Positions 45,183 through 54,009 of a stretch of 64,000 nt of DNA are shown piece by piece (the stretch's first letter is position 1; the number at the start of each line of letters is the position of its first letter). The notes under the pieces were generated by a model, which had not been told where the DNA came from, did no database searches, and saw only the letters and a list, made by a program, of their open reading frames with translations. The stretch is from Bacteroides sp. (GTDB lineage Bacteria; Bacteroidota; Bacteroidia; Bacteroidales; Bacteroidaceae), in assembly GCA_030151885.1 (NCBI GenBank), contig JASLCG010000029.1, forward strand, positions 6,405-70,404. The letters are read 5' to 3'. The translations under genes were made by a program, and so were the position numbers.

Positions 45183-45710
45183 ATGAATCATCCATTAGCA
45201 TTATTCAGATATTGCCCTAAATGTGGGTCCGAAAGATTTATTGTAAACAATGAAAAATCTAAAGAATGTTTAGATTGTAACTTTACTTATTACTTTAATC
45301 CATCGGCTGCAACAGTTGCAGTTATTATGAATGAGAGAGGACAACTTTTAGTGTGTAGAAGAGCTAATAATCCTGCAAAGGGAACTCTTGATCTACCTGG
45401 TGGATTTGTAGATATGTATGAAACAGGAGAAGAAGCAGTAAAAAGAGAGGTATATGAAGAGACTAATCTGCAAGTAGAAAAATCTGAATTCTTGTTTTCA
45501 CTGCCTAACTTATATTTGTATAGTGGCTTTTTAGTCCATACATTGGACTTGTTTTATTTGTGTAAAGTGAAAAATAGTAATAATCCAATAGGGCGAGACG
45601 ATATATCTGAGTCTTTTTTTATCTCTAAAGAAGAGATTCAAATAGATGATTTTGGATTAGATTCTATTAAAAAAGGACTTTCGATACTAAAAGATAAAAA
45701 CATTTTGTAA
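45183..45710 (+). CDS. Nudix hydrolase with N-terminal zinc ribbon
   Basis: A 175-residue protein. The first ~35 residues form a zinc ribbon (RYCPKCGSE, then ECLDCNFTYYFNP), as in NADH pyrophosphatases of the NudC type. The Nudix box is LPGGFVDMYETGEEAVKREV followed by YEETN (GX5EX7REUXEE pattern intact). NudC-like enzymes hydrolyse NAD(H) or remove NAD caps from RNA, but this protein lacks the long N-terminal domain of E. coli NudC, so substrate is open (ADP-ribose or nucleotide-sugar are alternatives). It starts divergently from comF. The TPR gene follows 44 bp downstream and may be in the same transcript. Confidence 0.88.
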   Translation: MNHPLALFRYCPKCGSERFIVNNEKSKECLDCNFTYYFNPSAATVAVIMNERGQLLVCRRANNPAKGTLDLPGGFVDMYETGEEAVKREVYEETNLQVEKSEFLFSLPNLYLYSGFLVHTLDLFYLCKVKNSNNPIGRDDISESFFISKEEIQIDDFGLDSIKKGLSILKDKNIL

Positions 45711-45754
45711 ATAAATTGTTCTAATAGTAATATAATAGGTAATAAATTATACTT

Positions 45755-48700
45755 ATGAGTAAAAGAATAATAAAAGGGGTTTGTGCTATTCTATGTAGTG
45801 TGCCTTTGGCTTTAGGAGCTCAAACTAGTACTAATATAACTAGTTTGGATAGGCTGTACAAAGAAGGACAAGCTTTATTTGTAACAGAAAACTATGCAGC
45901 TTCAATACCATCTCTTGAGGCTTTTATAAAGAAAAACAAAGACTTAACCCTTAAGCAAGAGGCTGAGTATATGTTAGTAGTGGCTAACTATAAGTTGAAG
46001 TCCAATAATAGAATTGAGACCTTACTGAGCTACTTGGAAGAGAATCCAGATTCACCACATATAAATGAGGTTAATAGTCTTTTAGCCTCGGCCTATTTCT
46101 TTAATGAGAACTATGAAAATGCTATTGCTTATTATAATGGTGTTGACTTTGATCTTTTATCAAAAGCTGATGCAGAAGATAATGTTTACCGTTACGCTAT
46201 AAGTAATTTAAAGACTGGTAACCATAGCCTTGCAGCAACATGGTTTGATATATTACAATATAAAAGCAAGAAGTACGGAAAAGATAGTCAATACTATATG
46301 TCTTATATTAGATATATGGAGGCTGATTATGGTGAGGCTCTTAAAGGGTTTTTAAACTTACAAGAAGATATTAAGTATGGGAGCTTGGTTCCTTACTATA
46401 TTGCCTCTTGTTACTACTTTCAAGGGGAATATCAAAAGGCTTCGAATGTTGCAGAAAATTACTTGTTAAGTAATACGTATGGAAAGCAGAGACTTGAAAT
46501 GAATAGAATTTTAGCTGAGTCTAGCTTTGCGCTTAACCAGTTTGAAAAGGCAATTAAAAACTTTAACATTTGCCTAGACAATGGTAAGGCTTTAAATAGG
46601 TCTGCTATGTATAAACTAGGAATGTCTTATTACAAGCTTGGTATTTATAGTAAGGCTGTTAATGCTTTTGGAGATGCTGCTAATGGTAATGATGAGTTAA
46701 GTCAAAATGCTTACTTACATTTAGGGTTATCTTATCTAAATCTATCGGATAGAACAAATGCTCGAATGGCTTTCCAACAGGCTGCTTCTATGAATGGTAA
46801 TGATAAAGTTAGAGAAAAAGCGCTTTATAATTATGCTTTAAATGTACATGAAACATCATTCTCTGCTTTTGGTGAATCGGTTAATGCTTTTGAACGATTT
46901 ATAGAGGAGTATCCAAACTCTGTATATATTGATAAAGTAAGCGACTATTTGGCTGAATTGTATATGAGTACAAGAAGCTATGATGCAGCTTTGAAGAGTA
47001 TAAATAGAATTTCAAATCCATCAAGGCGTATTCTTGAAGCTAAACAAAAGATACTATTCCAGTTAGGAACAGAGTCTTTTGCTAATCAAGACTATTATCA
47101 AGCAATTGATTTCTTCTCTAAATCATTAGGCCTAGGTCAATATAATAGAGAAACTCGTGCTGAGGCTGCTTACTGGAGAGGAGAATCATATTATAAATTA
47201 GGGAAGGATGTTGAGGCTACTCGAAATTTTAGAGACTACCTTTCTCTAACACCTAGAAAGTCGGGGGAAATGTATGCATTGGCTTTCTATAACTTAGGAT
47301 ATATTTCGTTTAACAATAAAAAATATGAGGAGGCTGAGTCTCTATTTGCTACTTATACAGAACATGAAACAGGAGCAAACAGGTTAGCTCTAGCAGATGC
47401 ATTTAATAGACGTGGAGATTGTTATTTGCAAAAAAGAGCTTTTGTTCAAGCTAGAGGTAATTATACTAGAGCATTAAATACAGATGCTGCTGTAGGAGAT
47501 TATTCTCTTTATCAGTTAGCATTAGTTGCAGGCTTGCAAAAACAATATGCTGATAAAATTAATATTGTTAATAGACTTGTAAATGAGTACCCAACATCGC
47601 CATATGTGGCTCAATCTCAATATGAAGAGGGTAGAGCTTATGTACAGCTTAGACAAAACAATAAAGCTATAGATGCTTTTAATAGACTAATTTCTAATGC
47701 TCCTAATAGTCCGTATAGCAGAAAGGCTGCTGCAGAAATAGGACTTCTATATTATCAGTCTGGAAATTACAATGAGGCTATTAGAACTTATAAAGAGGTA
47801 TTGCAAAAGTATCCTGGTAGTGATGAGGCTAAGATGGCAATGAAAGATTTAAAATCTCTTTATGTTGATTTGAATAGAGTTGATGAGTTTGCTACGTTAG
47901 CATCTTCTGTTCCGGGTGGAATAAAATTACAACCAACAGAACAAGATTCATTAACTTATATTGCTGCAGAAAAACGCTATATGAGTAAACAAAACGAGGA
48001 GGCAGAAGCTAGCTTTGAACGATACCTTGCAAGTTACCCTAACGGAGCATTTAGTCTTAATGCACATTATTATTTATCAGTGTTAAATAAGCAGAAGCAA
48101 CATAATGAGAAAGTATTAATACACACAAGTGAGTTATTGAAATATCCAGATAATCCCTACTATGAGGAGGGGTTAGTAATGCAAACAGAGCTTGTATATG
48201 CAAATCAAGATTATGCAAAAGCATTAGACTTATTTAGAAAGCTTGAAGCTAAAACAACTTCTAATGAGCGATTAGAATATGCATTAGTAGGTCGATTGCA
48301 TTCTGCTGTATATCTAAAAGATGTATCGGAAGTGATTGATGCAGCTACAGGAGTTCTAAATATAAGTAAGTTAACCCCAGAGTTAAAGAATGAAGCATTG
48401 TACTACCGTGGAAAATCTTATTTAGCTCAAAACAATGTTACAAGTGCTTTGAAAGACCTAAAAGAGGTGTCGTTAGATACTAGAACTCTTTATGGTGCTG
48501 AAGCTAAATTCTTGGTGGCTGATATTTACTTTAATAGCAAAAAATATGATAGTGCAGAGAAAGAGCTTGTGCAGTTTATAGAGCAAAGTACGCCACACGC
48601 ATATTGGTTAGCTAAAGGTTTTATCTTACTTTCTGATGTGTATGCAGCACAGGGTAGAGATTTAGAAGCTAGACAATATTTATTAAGCTTACAGCAAAAT

Positions 48701-48775
48701 TATCAGGCTGAAGATGAAATTGCAGGAATGATTACTGAGCGCTTAGCGAAACTTAAAACAGAAGTAGAAGAATGA
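45755..48775 (+). CDS. Large periplasmic TPR-repeat protein
   Basis: A 1006-residue protein with a type I signal peptide (VPLALGAQ, cleavage near residue 22). The rest is almost wholly TPR-like helix pairs. Clear units include LYKEGQALFVTENYAASIPS, SAYFFNENYENAIAYYNG, LGMSYYKLGIYSKAVNAFGD, AAYWRGESYYKLGKDVEATR, IGLLYYQSGNYNEAIRTYKE and ADIYFNSKKYDSAEKELVQF. No lipobox is seen, so it is periplasmic and soluble or loosely bound to the outer membrane. The stop overlaps the start of an outer-membrane barrel gene by 4 bp (ATGA). The pair is conserved in Bacteroidales to my knowledge, but its function is not established; a scaffold for an envelope complex is likely. Confidence 0.87.
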   Translation: MSKRIIKGVCAILCSVPLALGAQTSTNITSLDRLYKEGQALFVTENYAASIPSLEAFIKKNKDLTLKQEAEYMLVVANYKLKSNNRIETLLSYLEENPDSPHINEVNSLLASAYFFNENYENAIAYYNGVDFDLLSKADAEDNVYRYAISNLKTGNHSLAATWFDILQYKSKKYGKDSQYYMSYIRYMEADYGEALKGFLNLQEDIKYGSLVPYYIASCYYFQGEYQKASNVAENYLLSNTYGKQRLEMNRILAESSFALNQFEKAIKNFNICLDNGKALNRSAMYKLGMSYYKLGIYSKAVNAFGDAANGNDELSQNAYLHLGLSYLNLSDRTNARMAFQQAASMNGNDKVREKALYNYALNVHETSFSAFGESVNAFERFIEEYPNSVYIDKVSDYLAELYMSTRSYDAALKSINRISNPSRRILEAKQKILFQLGTESFANQDYYQAIDFFSKSLGLGQYNRETRAEAAYWRGESYYKLGKDVEATRNFRDYLSLTPRKSGEMYALAFYNLGYISFNNKKYEEAESLFATYTEHETGANRLALADAFNRRGDCYLQKRAFVQARGNYTRALNTDAAVGDYSLYQLALVAGLQKQYADKINIVNRLVNEYPTSPYVAQSQYEEGRAYVQLRQNNKAIDAFNRLISNAPNSPYSRKAAAEIGLLYYQSGNYNEAIRTYKEVLQKYPGSDEAKMAMKDLKSLYVDLNRVDEFATLASSVPGGIKLQPTEQDSLTYIAAEKRYMSKQNEEAEASFERYLASYPNGAFSLNAHYYLSVLNKQKQHNEKVLIHTSELLKYPDNPYYEEGLVMQTELVYANQDYAKALDLFRKLEAKTTSNERLEYALVGRLHSAVYLKDVSEVIDAATGVLNISKLTPELKNEALYYRGKSYLAQNNVTSALKDLKEVSLDTRTLYGAEAKFLVADIYFNSKKYDSAEKELVQFIEQSTPHAYWLAKGFILLSDVYAAQGRDLEARQYLLSLQQNYQAEDEIAGMITERLAKLKTEVEE

Positions 48776-50448
48776 AAAAGAATATATTTATAGCATGTGC
48801 TGGACTATTGTTGATAAGTTATAGTCCGCTAAAAGCCCAGATAGCAAAAAAAGATACGACTTTAAATAGAACAGTTGTTGTAGAAAGGGAGTATAACCCT
48901 GTAGTTGAAAGTACTACTAAAGTAAATGTTCTGCCCAGAGTGGAAGAGCCTAATATCACGCCTAAAAAGGTTGAGTATGATTTTAATGCTGTTCAGCCAC
49001 GTTCTTATTCGGTTTCCTTGGTTAATCCTATGGTAGCACCAGAAGTAGAACAATTATCTAAGTTGGGTTACTTAAGATTTGGATTTGGTAACTATGGAAA
49101 TTTAGATGCAAGGGGACACTACACATTCTTAATGTCTCCAAAAGATAGGTTGACTTTAGACTTTACTTCTTATGGAATGAGTGGAAAGTTAGATCAGTAT
49201 TATTCTAAAGATGCTGCGAAATGGGATGCATTCTACTATAGAACTTTTGGAAGTATTGCATATGAACATCAGTTTAATGCAGCTACATTAAAGCTAAAGG
49301 CTGGTTATAAAGTGAATAACTTTAATTTTGCTGATTTACAAAATGTCTATATCCCGAAACTTGGAGGGGGACTAGATGCTAATAAGCAACGTTTCAACTC
49401 TGGAGATTTTACAGTAGGTGTAAAGTCTACCGACAAAAATATTTTTATAAAATATGATGTAGAGTCTCAATTTAGGATTTATCAAAGACAGTACGACTTT
49501 ATTAAGCCAGAGTTAAAAGAGACATCTTTAAACACAACAGCAAAATTAAGAACTGATATAGATACAGATAATGCTATAGGACTAGATCTAGCGATGTTTA
49601 ATAGAGTGATATCTGGTAGTGATACTAAAAATAGTACCACTTTTGATATGAATCCATATTATGGGTTAACATTAGATAACTGGAAGTTTAGATTAGGAGC
49701 TCATATTGATTTAGGGTTTAGCCATGGAGAGAGCTTTCTAGTTGCTCCAGACGTATCTGCAGAGCTGACTTTAGCAGATCATTACAAATTATATGCTAAA
49801 GCAACAGGAGGCCGTATAAAGTCCGATTTTACTAGGATGGAAGAGCTAGCTCCATACACCTTAATTAATAAAAATAATAGAGATAGCTATGAGCAGCTTA
49901 ATGCAAGCCTCGGTTTTCAAGGTTCTCCTATTAATGGAATGTGGTTTACCATATACGGAGGGTATCAAAAACTAAAAGATGATTTGTTCCAAGAAATAAA
50001 TCAAATAGATTTTCCTGCTACAGTTTTTGCAAATGCTGATACGAAAAATGCATACGTTGGTGCAAAAGTTCAGTATGACTATAAAAAGATTTTTGACTTC
50101 TCTGTAGCTACTGTTTATCGAAACTGGACTTCTAAAAGTGATCTAACTGGAGCAATATTATTTAAACCTAAATTTGACTTAGAAGCAGATTTTAGATTGC
50201 ATCCAATACAAAACTTGACGTTGGGTGTTAACTATAAGTTTGTTAAGCGTAATGATAATAAAGACTTAGATATTGCATTGTCTGTAGGCGATATAAATAA
50301 ACTTTCGGCATATGCAACGTATGAATTTGTTAAAAACTTATCAGTTTATGCTAAAATGGATAACATCTTTAATAAAAAGTATCAATATTTTTATGGTTAT
50401 CCGATAGAGGGTACTAATTTTATAGCCGGATTAAGTTTTAAATTTTAA
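48772..50448 (+). CDS. Outer-membrane β-barrel protein (TonB-receptor-like, no plug)
   Basis: A 558-residue protein with a signal peptide (cleavage near LKAQ, residue ~22). An N-terminal periplasmic stretch follows (NRTVVVEREYNPVVESTTK, then LPRVEEPNITPKKVEYDF). From ~90 on come amphipathic β-strands ending in IAGLSFKF, with a terminal Phe for Bam-dependent folding. It resembles the barrel of TonB-dependent receptors but lacks a plug domain and TonB box that I can recognise. It is translationally coupled to the TPR protein by a 4-bp overlap, so the two probably form an envelope complex. A terminator-like stem follows. Confidence 0.85.
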   Translation: MKKNIFIACAGLLLISYSPLKAQIAKKDTTLNRTVVVEREYNPVVESTTKVNVLPRVEEPNITPKKVEYDFNAVQPRSYSVSLVNPMVAPEVEQLSKLGYLRFGFGNYGNLDARGHYTFLMSPKDRLTLDFTSYGMSGKLDQYYSKDAAKWDAFYYRTFGSIAYEHQFNAATLKLKAGYKVNNFNFADLQNVYIPKLGGGLDANKQRFNSGDFTVGVKSTDKNIFIKYDVESQFRIYQRQYDFIKPELKETSLNTTAKLRTDIDTDNAIGLDLAMFNRVISGSDTKNSTTFDMNPYYGLTLDNWKFRLGAHIDLGFSHGESFLVAPDVSAELTLADHYKLYAKATGGRIKSDFTRMEELAPYTLINKNNRDSYEQLNASLGFQGSPINGMWFTIYGGYQKLKDDLFQEINQIDFPATVFANADTKNAYVGAKVQYDYKKIFDFSVATVYRNWTSKSDLTGAILFKPKFDLEADFRLHPIQNLTLGVNYKFVKRNDNKDLDIALSVGDINKLSAYATYEFVKNLSVYAKMDNIFNKKYQYFYGYPIEGTNFIAGLSFKF

Positions 50449-50453
50449 AAATC

Positions 50454-50489
50454 TATTCCTCTAGTTGTTGAAAGCAATTAAGAGGAATA
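50454..50489 (+). terminator. Terminator after the barrel gene
   Basis: A 9-bp stem (TATTCCTCT with AGAGGAATA) with an 18-nt loop and an ATTTTTATT tail, just past the barrel gene stop. Confidence 0.65.
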
Positions 50490-50551
50490 TTTTTATTGTA
50501 AGAGATGTAGAATAACTAGTACAAAATGAACTGGTTAATTAATAGTATGAT

Positions 50552-53002
50552 ATGCAGAAAAATCTAGTGATAGTTGAGTCTCCTGCTAAGGCGAAGACGA
50601 TCGAAAAGTTCCTAGGAAAAGATTATAAAGTAATGTCTAGCTATGGACATATTAGAGATTTAAAGAAAAAATCATTTAGTATAGACATAGAGAATAACTT
50701 TGAACCTGAATATGAAATTCCAGCAGATAAAAAGAATTTAGTAGCAGAATTAAAGAGTGAGGCTAAAAAGGCAGATGTCGTTTGGTTAGCATCCGATGAA
50801 GATAGGGAGGGAGAAGCAATCTCTTGGCATTTATATGAAGTGCTTGGTTTGGATATTGCCAAAACAAGAAGAATTGTTTTTCATGAAATAACCAAAAGTG
50901 CTATTTTAAAGGCGATTGAAGAGCCTAGAGAAATTGATATTAATTTAGTTAATGCACAGCAAGCTCGTCGTATTTTAGACAGAATTGTTGGTTTTGAACT
51001 TTCTCCTGTTTTATGGAAGAAGGTGAAGCCATCGTTATCGGCAGGACGTGTACAATCTGTAGCTGTAAGGTTAATTGTTGAAAGAGAGAGAGAAATACAA
51101 AACTTTGAAACAACTCCGTCATATAGAGTCACTGCAATCTTCTTAGTGCCTAATGAAAATGGTGAGGTTTCTGAAATGAAAGCTGAACTTAATAAGCGCC
51201 TAAAAACTAAAAAAGATGCGTTAGACTTTTTAGAAAAATGTAAAGACTCTCAGTTTATCATTGAGAATATTACAACAAAACCTCTTAAAAAGAGTCCAGC
51301 AGCACCTTTTACAACCTCTACACTTCAGCAGGAAGCTTCTAGAAAACTAGGTATGACTGTGGCACAAACAATGATGGTAGCACAAAGACTTTACGAATCT
51401 GGGTTAATAACTTATATGCGTACAGACTCTGTGAATTTATCATCTTTGGCTATTAATACTAGTAAACAGGCCATTATTGACATGTGGGGTGAAGAGTACT
51501 CTAAACCTCGTAACTATGCTACTAAGTCTAAAGGGGCACAAGAAGCTCACGAAGCTATTCGTCCTACATATATGGAGAATGCAACGATTTCAGGAACATC
51601 TCAAGAAGAGCGTCTTTATGATTTAATCTGGAAACGTACTATCGCCTCTCAAATGGCTGCTGCTGAACTTGAAAAGACAACCGTAAGTATAAGTTGTGGA
51701 GAGAACGTAAAAGAGAAATTTAATGCTACTGGTGAAGTCATTAAATTTGATGGTTTCCTTCATGTATACAGGGAATCTTTTGATGACGAAGATCTAGAAG
51801 AACAAGATGCAGCTGCTATTCTGCCTCCTATGAAGGTTGAACAAGAGTTGGCTTGCCAGGGTATAATGGCTACAGAAAGGTTTACTCAGCACCCTCCAAG
51901 GTATACAGAGGCTAGCTTAGTTCGCAAAATGGAAGAGCTTGGTATTGGTCGTCCATCGACTTATGCCCCTACTATTTCTACTATACAACAGAGACAATAT
52001 GTTGAAAAAGGAGAAAAAGAAGGTACAGAACGTATCTATAATGTTCTTACTTTGAAAGAGGGAGTAGTTAATGATGTTACTCAATCTGAAATCGTAGGAC
52101 GTGAAAGAAATAAATTAATGCCTACTGATGTTGGTAGTGTTGTAAACGACTTTTTAACTGAATTCTTTCCTGATATTCTAGATTATAATTTTACTGCTAG
52201 TGTTGAGAAGGAGTTTGATGAGGTGGCTACAGGCCATAAAGAGTGGACTGATATTATGAGGGTATTCTATGATAGCTTCCATCCGTCTGTAGAGAAAACA
52301 CTTGCTATTAAAATGGAGCATAAGGTAGGTGAAAGAATCTTAGGAGATGACCCTAAAACAGGAAAACCAGTTTCTGTTAAAATAGGAAGATATGGTCCTA
52401 TAGCTCAAATTGGCAGTGTAGATGATGAGGAGAAACCTCAATTCTCTAGTTTGAGAAAAGGGCAGTCTATTGAGACAATAAGTCTGGAAGAGGCTTTAGA
52501 ATTGTTTAAATTACCACGTACTGTCGGCGAGTTTGAAGATGCAGAAGTAGTTATTGGTGTAGGTCGTTTTGGACCATATGTATTACATAATAAAAAATAT
52601 ACATCCATACCAAAGACTTTCGACCCTATGGAAATTACCCTAGAGGAGTCTATACAGCTCATTAAAGATAAGAGAGAGGTAGAAGCTAAACGTCATATAA
52701 AATCGTTTGATGAAGAGCCTGATTTAGAAGTGAAAAATGGTAGATATGGTCCTTATATTGCTTATAAAGGGAAAAACTATAAAATACCAAAAGATATAGT
52801 GCCAGAAGACTTGAGTTTAGAGGCTTGTATGAATATTATTGAGTCAGAAAAAACAAAGTCAGAAACGAAGGCTAAAAGAGGGAAAGCGAAAGCTAAAACT
52901 ACTACAAAAGCAAAGGCTGCCAAGAAGACGACTAAAGCGGCAGTAGCCAAGAAAACAACAAAAAAGGCTACTGCAAAAAAAACGTCAGCCGATAAAAAAT
53001 AA
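50552..53002 (+). CDS. topA: DNA topoisomerase I (type IA) with lysine/alanine-rich C-terminal tail
   Basis: An 816-residue type IA topoisomerase that relaxes negative supercoils. The TOPRIM domain opens with VIVESPAKAKTIEKFLG and includes LASDEDREGEAISWHL (acidic metal ligands). The active-site Tyr is in GLITYMRTDSVNLS. Further motifs are GAQEAHEAIRPT and GIGRPSTYAPTIS. The C-terminal zinc-finger cysteines of E. coli TopA are absent. Instead, topoisomerase C-terminal repeat-like units (VKIGRYGPIAQIG, VGVGRFGPYVLHNKK, VKNGRYGPYIAYKGK) lead into a ~45-residue tail of Lys, Ala and Thr resembling histone H1, probably DNA-binding. It ends at a terminator shared with upp. Confidence 0.95.
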   Translation: MQKNLVIVESPAKAKTIEKFLGKDYKVMSSYGHIRDLKKKSFSIDIENNFEPEYEIPADKKNLVAELKSEAKKADVVWLASDEDREGEAISWHLYEVLGLDIAKTRRIVFHEITKSAILKAIEEPREIDINLVNAQQARRILDRIVGFELSPVLWKKVKPSLSAGRVQSVAVRLIVEREREIQNFETTPSYRVTAIFLVPNENGEVSEMKAELNKRLKTKKDALDFLEKCKDSQFIIENITTKPLKKSPAAPFTTSTLQQEASRKLGMTVAQTMMVAQRLYESGLITYMRTDSVNLSSLAINTSKQAIIDMWGEEYSKPRNYATKSKGAQEAHEAIRPTYMENATISGTSQEERLYDLIWKRTIASQMAAAELEKTTVSISCGENVKEKFNATGEVIKFDGFLHVYRESFDDEDLEEQDAAAILPPMKVEQELACQGIMATERFTQHPPRYTEASLVRKMEELGIGRPSTYAPTISTIQQRQYVEKGEKEGTERIYNVLTLKEGVVNDVTQSEIVGRERNKLMPTDVGSVVNDFLTEFFPDILDYNFTASVEKEFDEVATGHKEWTDIMRVFYDSFHPSVEKTLAIKMEHKVGERILGDDPKTGKPVSVKIGRYGPIAQIGSVDDEEKPQFSSLRKGQSIETISLEEALELFKLPRTVGEFEDAEVVIGVGRFGPYVLHNKKYTSIPKTFDPMEITLEESIQLIKDKREVEAKRHIKSFDEEPDLEVKNGRYGPYIAYKGKNYKIPKDIVPEDLSLEACMNIIESEKTKSETKAKRGKAKAKTTTKAKAAKKTTKAAVAKKTTKKATAKKTSADKK

Positions 53003-53021
53003 TTACAATCTATCTGAAAAT

Positions 53022-53050
53022 AAAAATAGCCAGCTTAGCTGGCTATTTTT
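53022..53050. terminator. Bidirectional terminator between topA and upp
   Basis: A 13-bp perfect stem (53022-53034 with 53038-53050) with A-rich and T-rich flanks, between convergent genes. Confidence 0.88.
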
Positions 53051-53068
53051 ATTTAGTAATAATAAGTA

Positions 53069-53722
53069 TTACTCTTTTTCACCATAAGCTAAATCACCAG
53101 CGTCACCTAATCCAGGAACTATATATGAATGATCATCTAAGTGTGGATCAATAGCAGCACACCAAATAGTTGTTTTGTCTGCTGGTAATACAGAGGCTAA
53201 TTGGTCAACAGCAGCTTGACTAGCTATAATAGCTGCCACATGAATTTCTGCTGGCTCGCCTTTTGTTAACATTGCTTGGTAACTAAGCTCCATACTGCCA
53301 CCTGTAGCAAGCATAGGGTCAGTGATGATGAGTATTTTGTTATCAATTCTAGGAGATGCTAAATACTCTACATGAATTTCACACTTTAGAGTATCTTTAT
53401 ATTTGCGATAAGCAGATACAAAAGCATTTTCGGCCTTGTCTAAGTAGCTTAAAAAACCTTGATGAAAGGGTAACCCTGCTCTTAGTATTGTGCTAATTAC
53501 AACATCTGCATCAGGAGTACTTATTGAAGCTGTTCCTAATGGAGTTGTAACCTCTTTATGAGAGTATTTAAAAGTCTTACTTATTTCGTAAGCCATAATC
53601 TCTCCAATTCGTTCAAGGTTTCTACGGAATCTTAAACGATCGTTCTGCACTTCAACATTTCTTATTTCAGAAACATATTGGTTTAAAAGGGTGTTGTTTT
53701 CGTTGAGATTTACTATCTTCAT
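53069..53722 (-). CDS. upp: Uracil phosphoribosyltransferase
   Basis: A 217-residue pyrimidine-salvage enzyme that makes UMP from uracil and PRPP. Seen: VVISTILRAGLPFHQGFLSY with the conserved Arg, the PRPP loop ILIITDPMLATGGSMELSY, and a closing YIVPGLGDAGDLAYG (uracil-contacting region). Length is normal. It is transcribed alone, convergent with topA and divergent from pckA. Confidence 0.95.
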   Translation of the reverse strand: MKIVNLNENNTLLNQYVSEIRNVEVQNDRLRFRRNLERIGEIMAYEISKTFKYSHKEVTTPLGTASISTPDADVVISTILRAGLPFHQGFLSYLDKAENAFVSAYRKYKDTLKCEIHVEYLASPRIDNKILIITDPMLATGGSMELSYQAMLTKGEPAEIHVAAIIASQAAVDQLASVLPADKTTIWCAAIDPHLDDHSYIVPGLGDAGDLAYGEKE

Positions 53723-53892
53723 ACTGGATGATAAAATTGTAATTTATGAGCAATTGCTGAATAATTTATGCAAAATAACTCATAATATTCCGATTTGCAA
53801 CACATACTTAGCAGATTTTAGCTACTAAATGTTAAAGGTCTTTTATTAGAGAAATTTTTCCATAATAAATTATTTGTTTAGAAAGTTTATGC

Positions 53893-53900
53893 TAAATTTG
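53893..53900 (+). promoter_or_regulatory. Candidate -7 element of pckA
   Basis: TAAATTTG matches TAnnTTTG. A TTTG lies at 53873-53876, 16 bp upstream, shorter than the usual spacing. The transcript would start near 53907 and have a ~100-nt leader. Confidence 0.55.
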
Positions 53901-53905
53901 TGAGT

Positions 53906-53950
53906 GTTGAAAAAAGAGATGAACTTTATAGCGTTCATTTTTAGTTCAAC
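53906..53950 (+). promoter_or_regulatory. Leader hairpin of pckA
   Basis: GTTGAA (53906-53911) pairs with TTCAAC (53945-53950), and inside it ATGAAC (53919-53924) pairs with GTTCAT (53933-53938), forming a two-part stem at the very 5' end of the predicted transcript. It may protect the mRNA or serve regulation. It lacks a T-run, so it is not a terminator. Confidence 0.5.
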
Positions 53951-54009
53951 TATAGAATATATAGACAAAGAACAAAATATTAATATACCAATTAAATAAA
54001 CTTTTAAAA

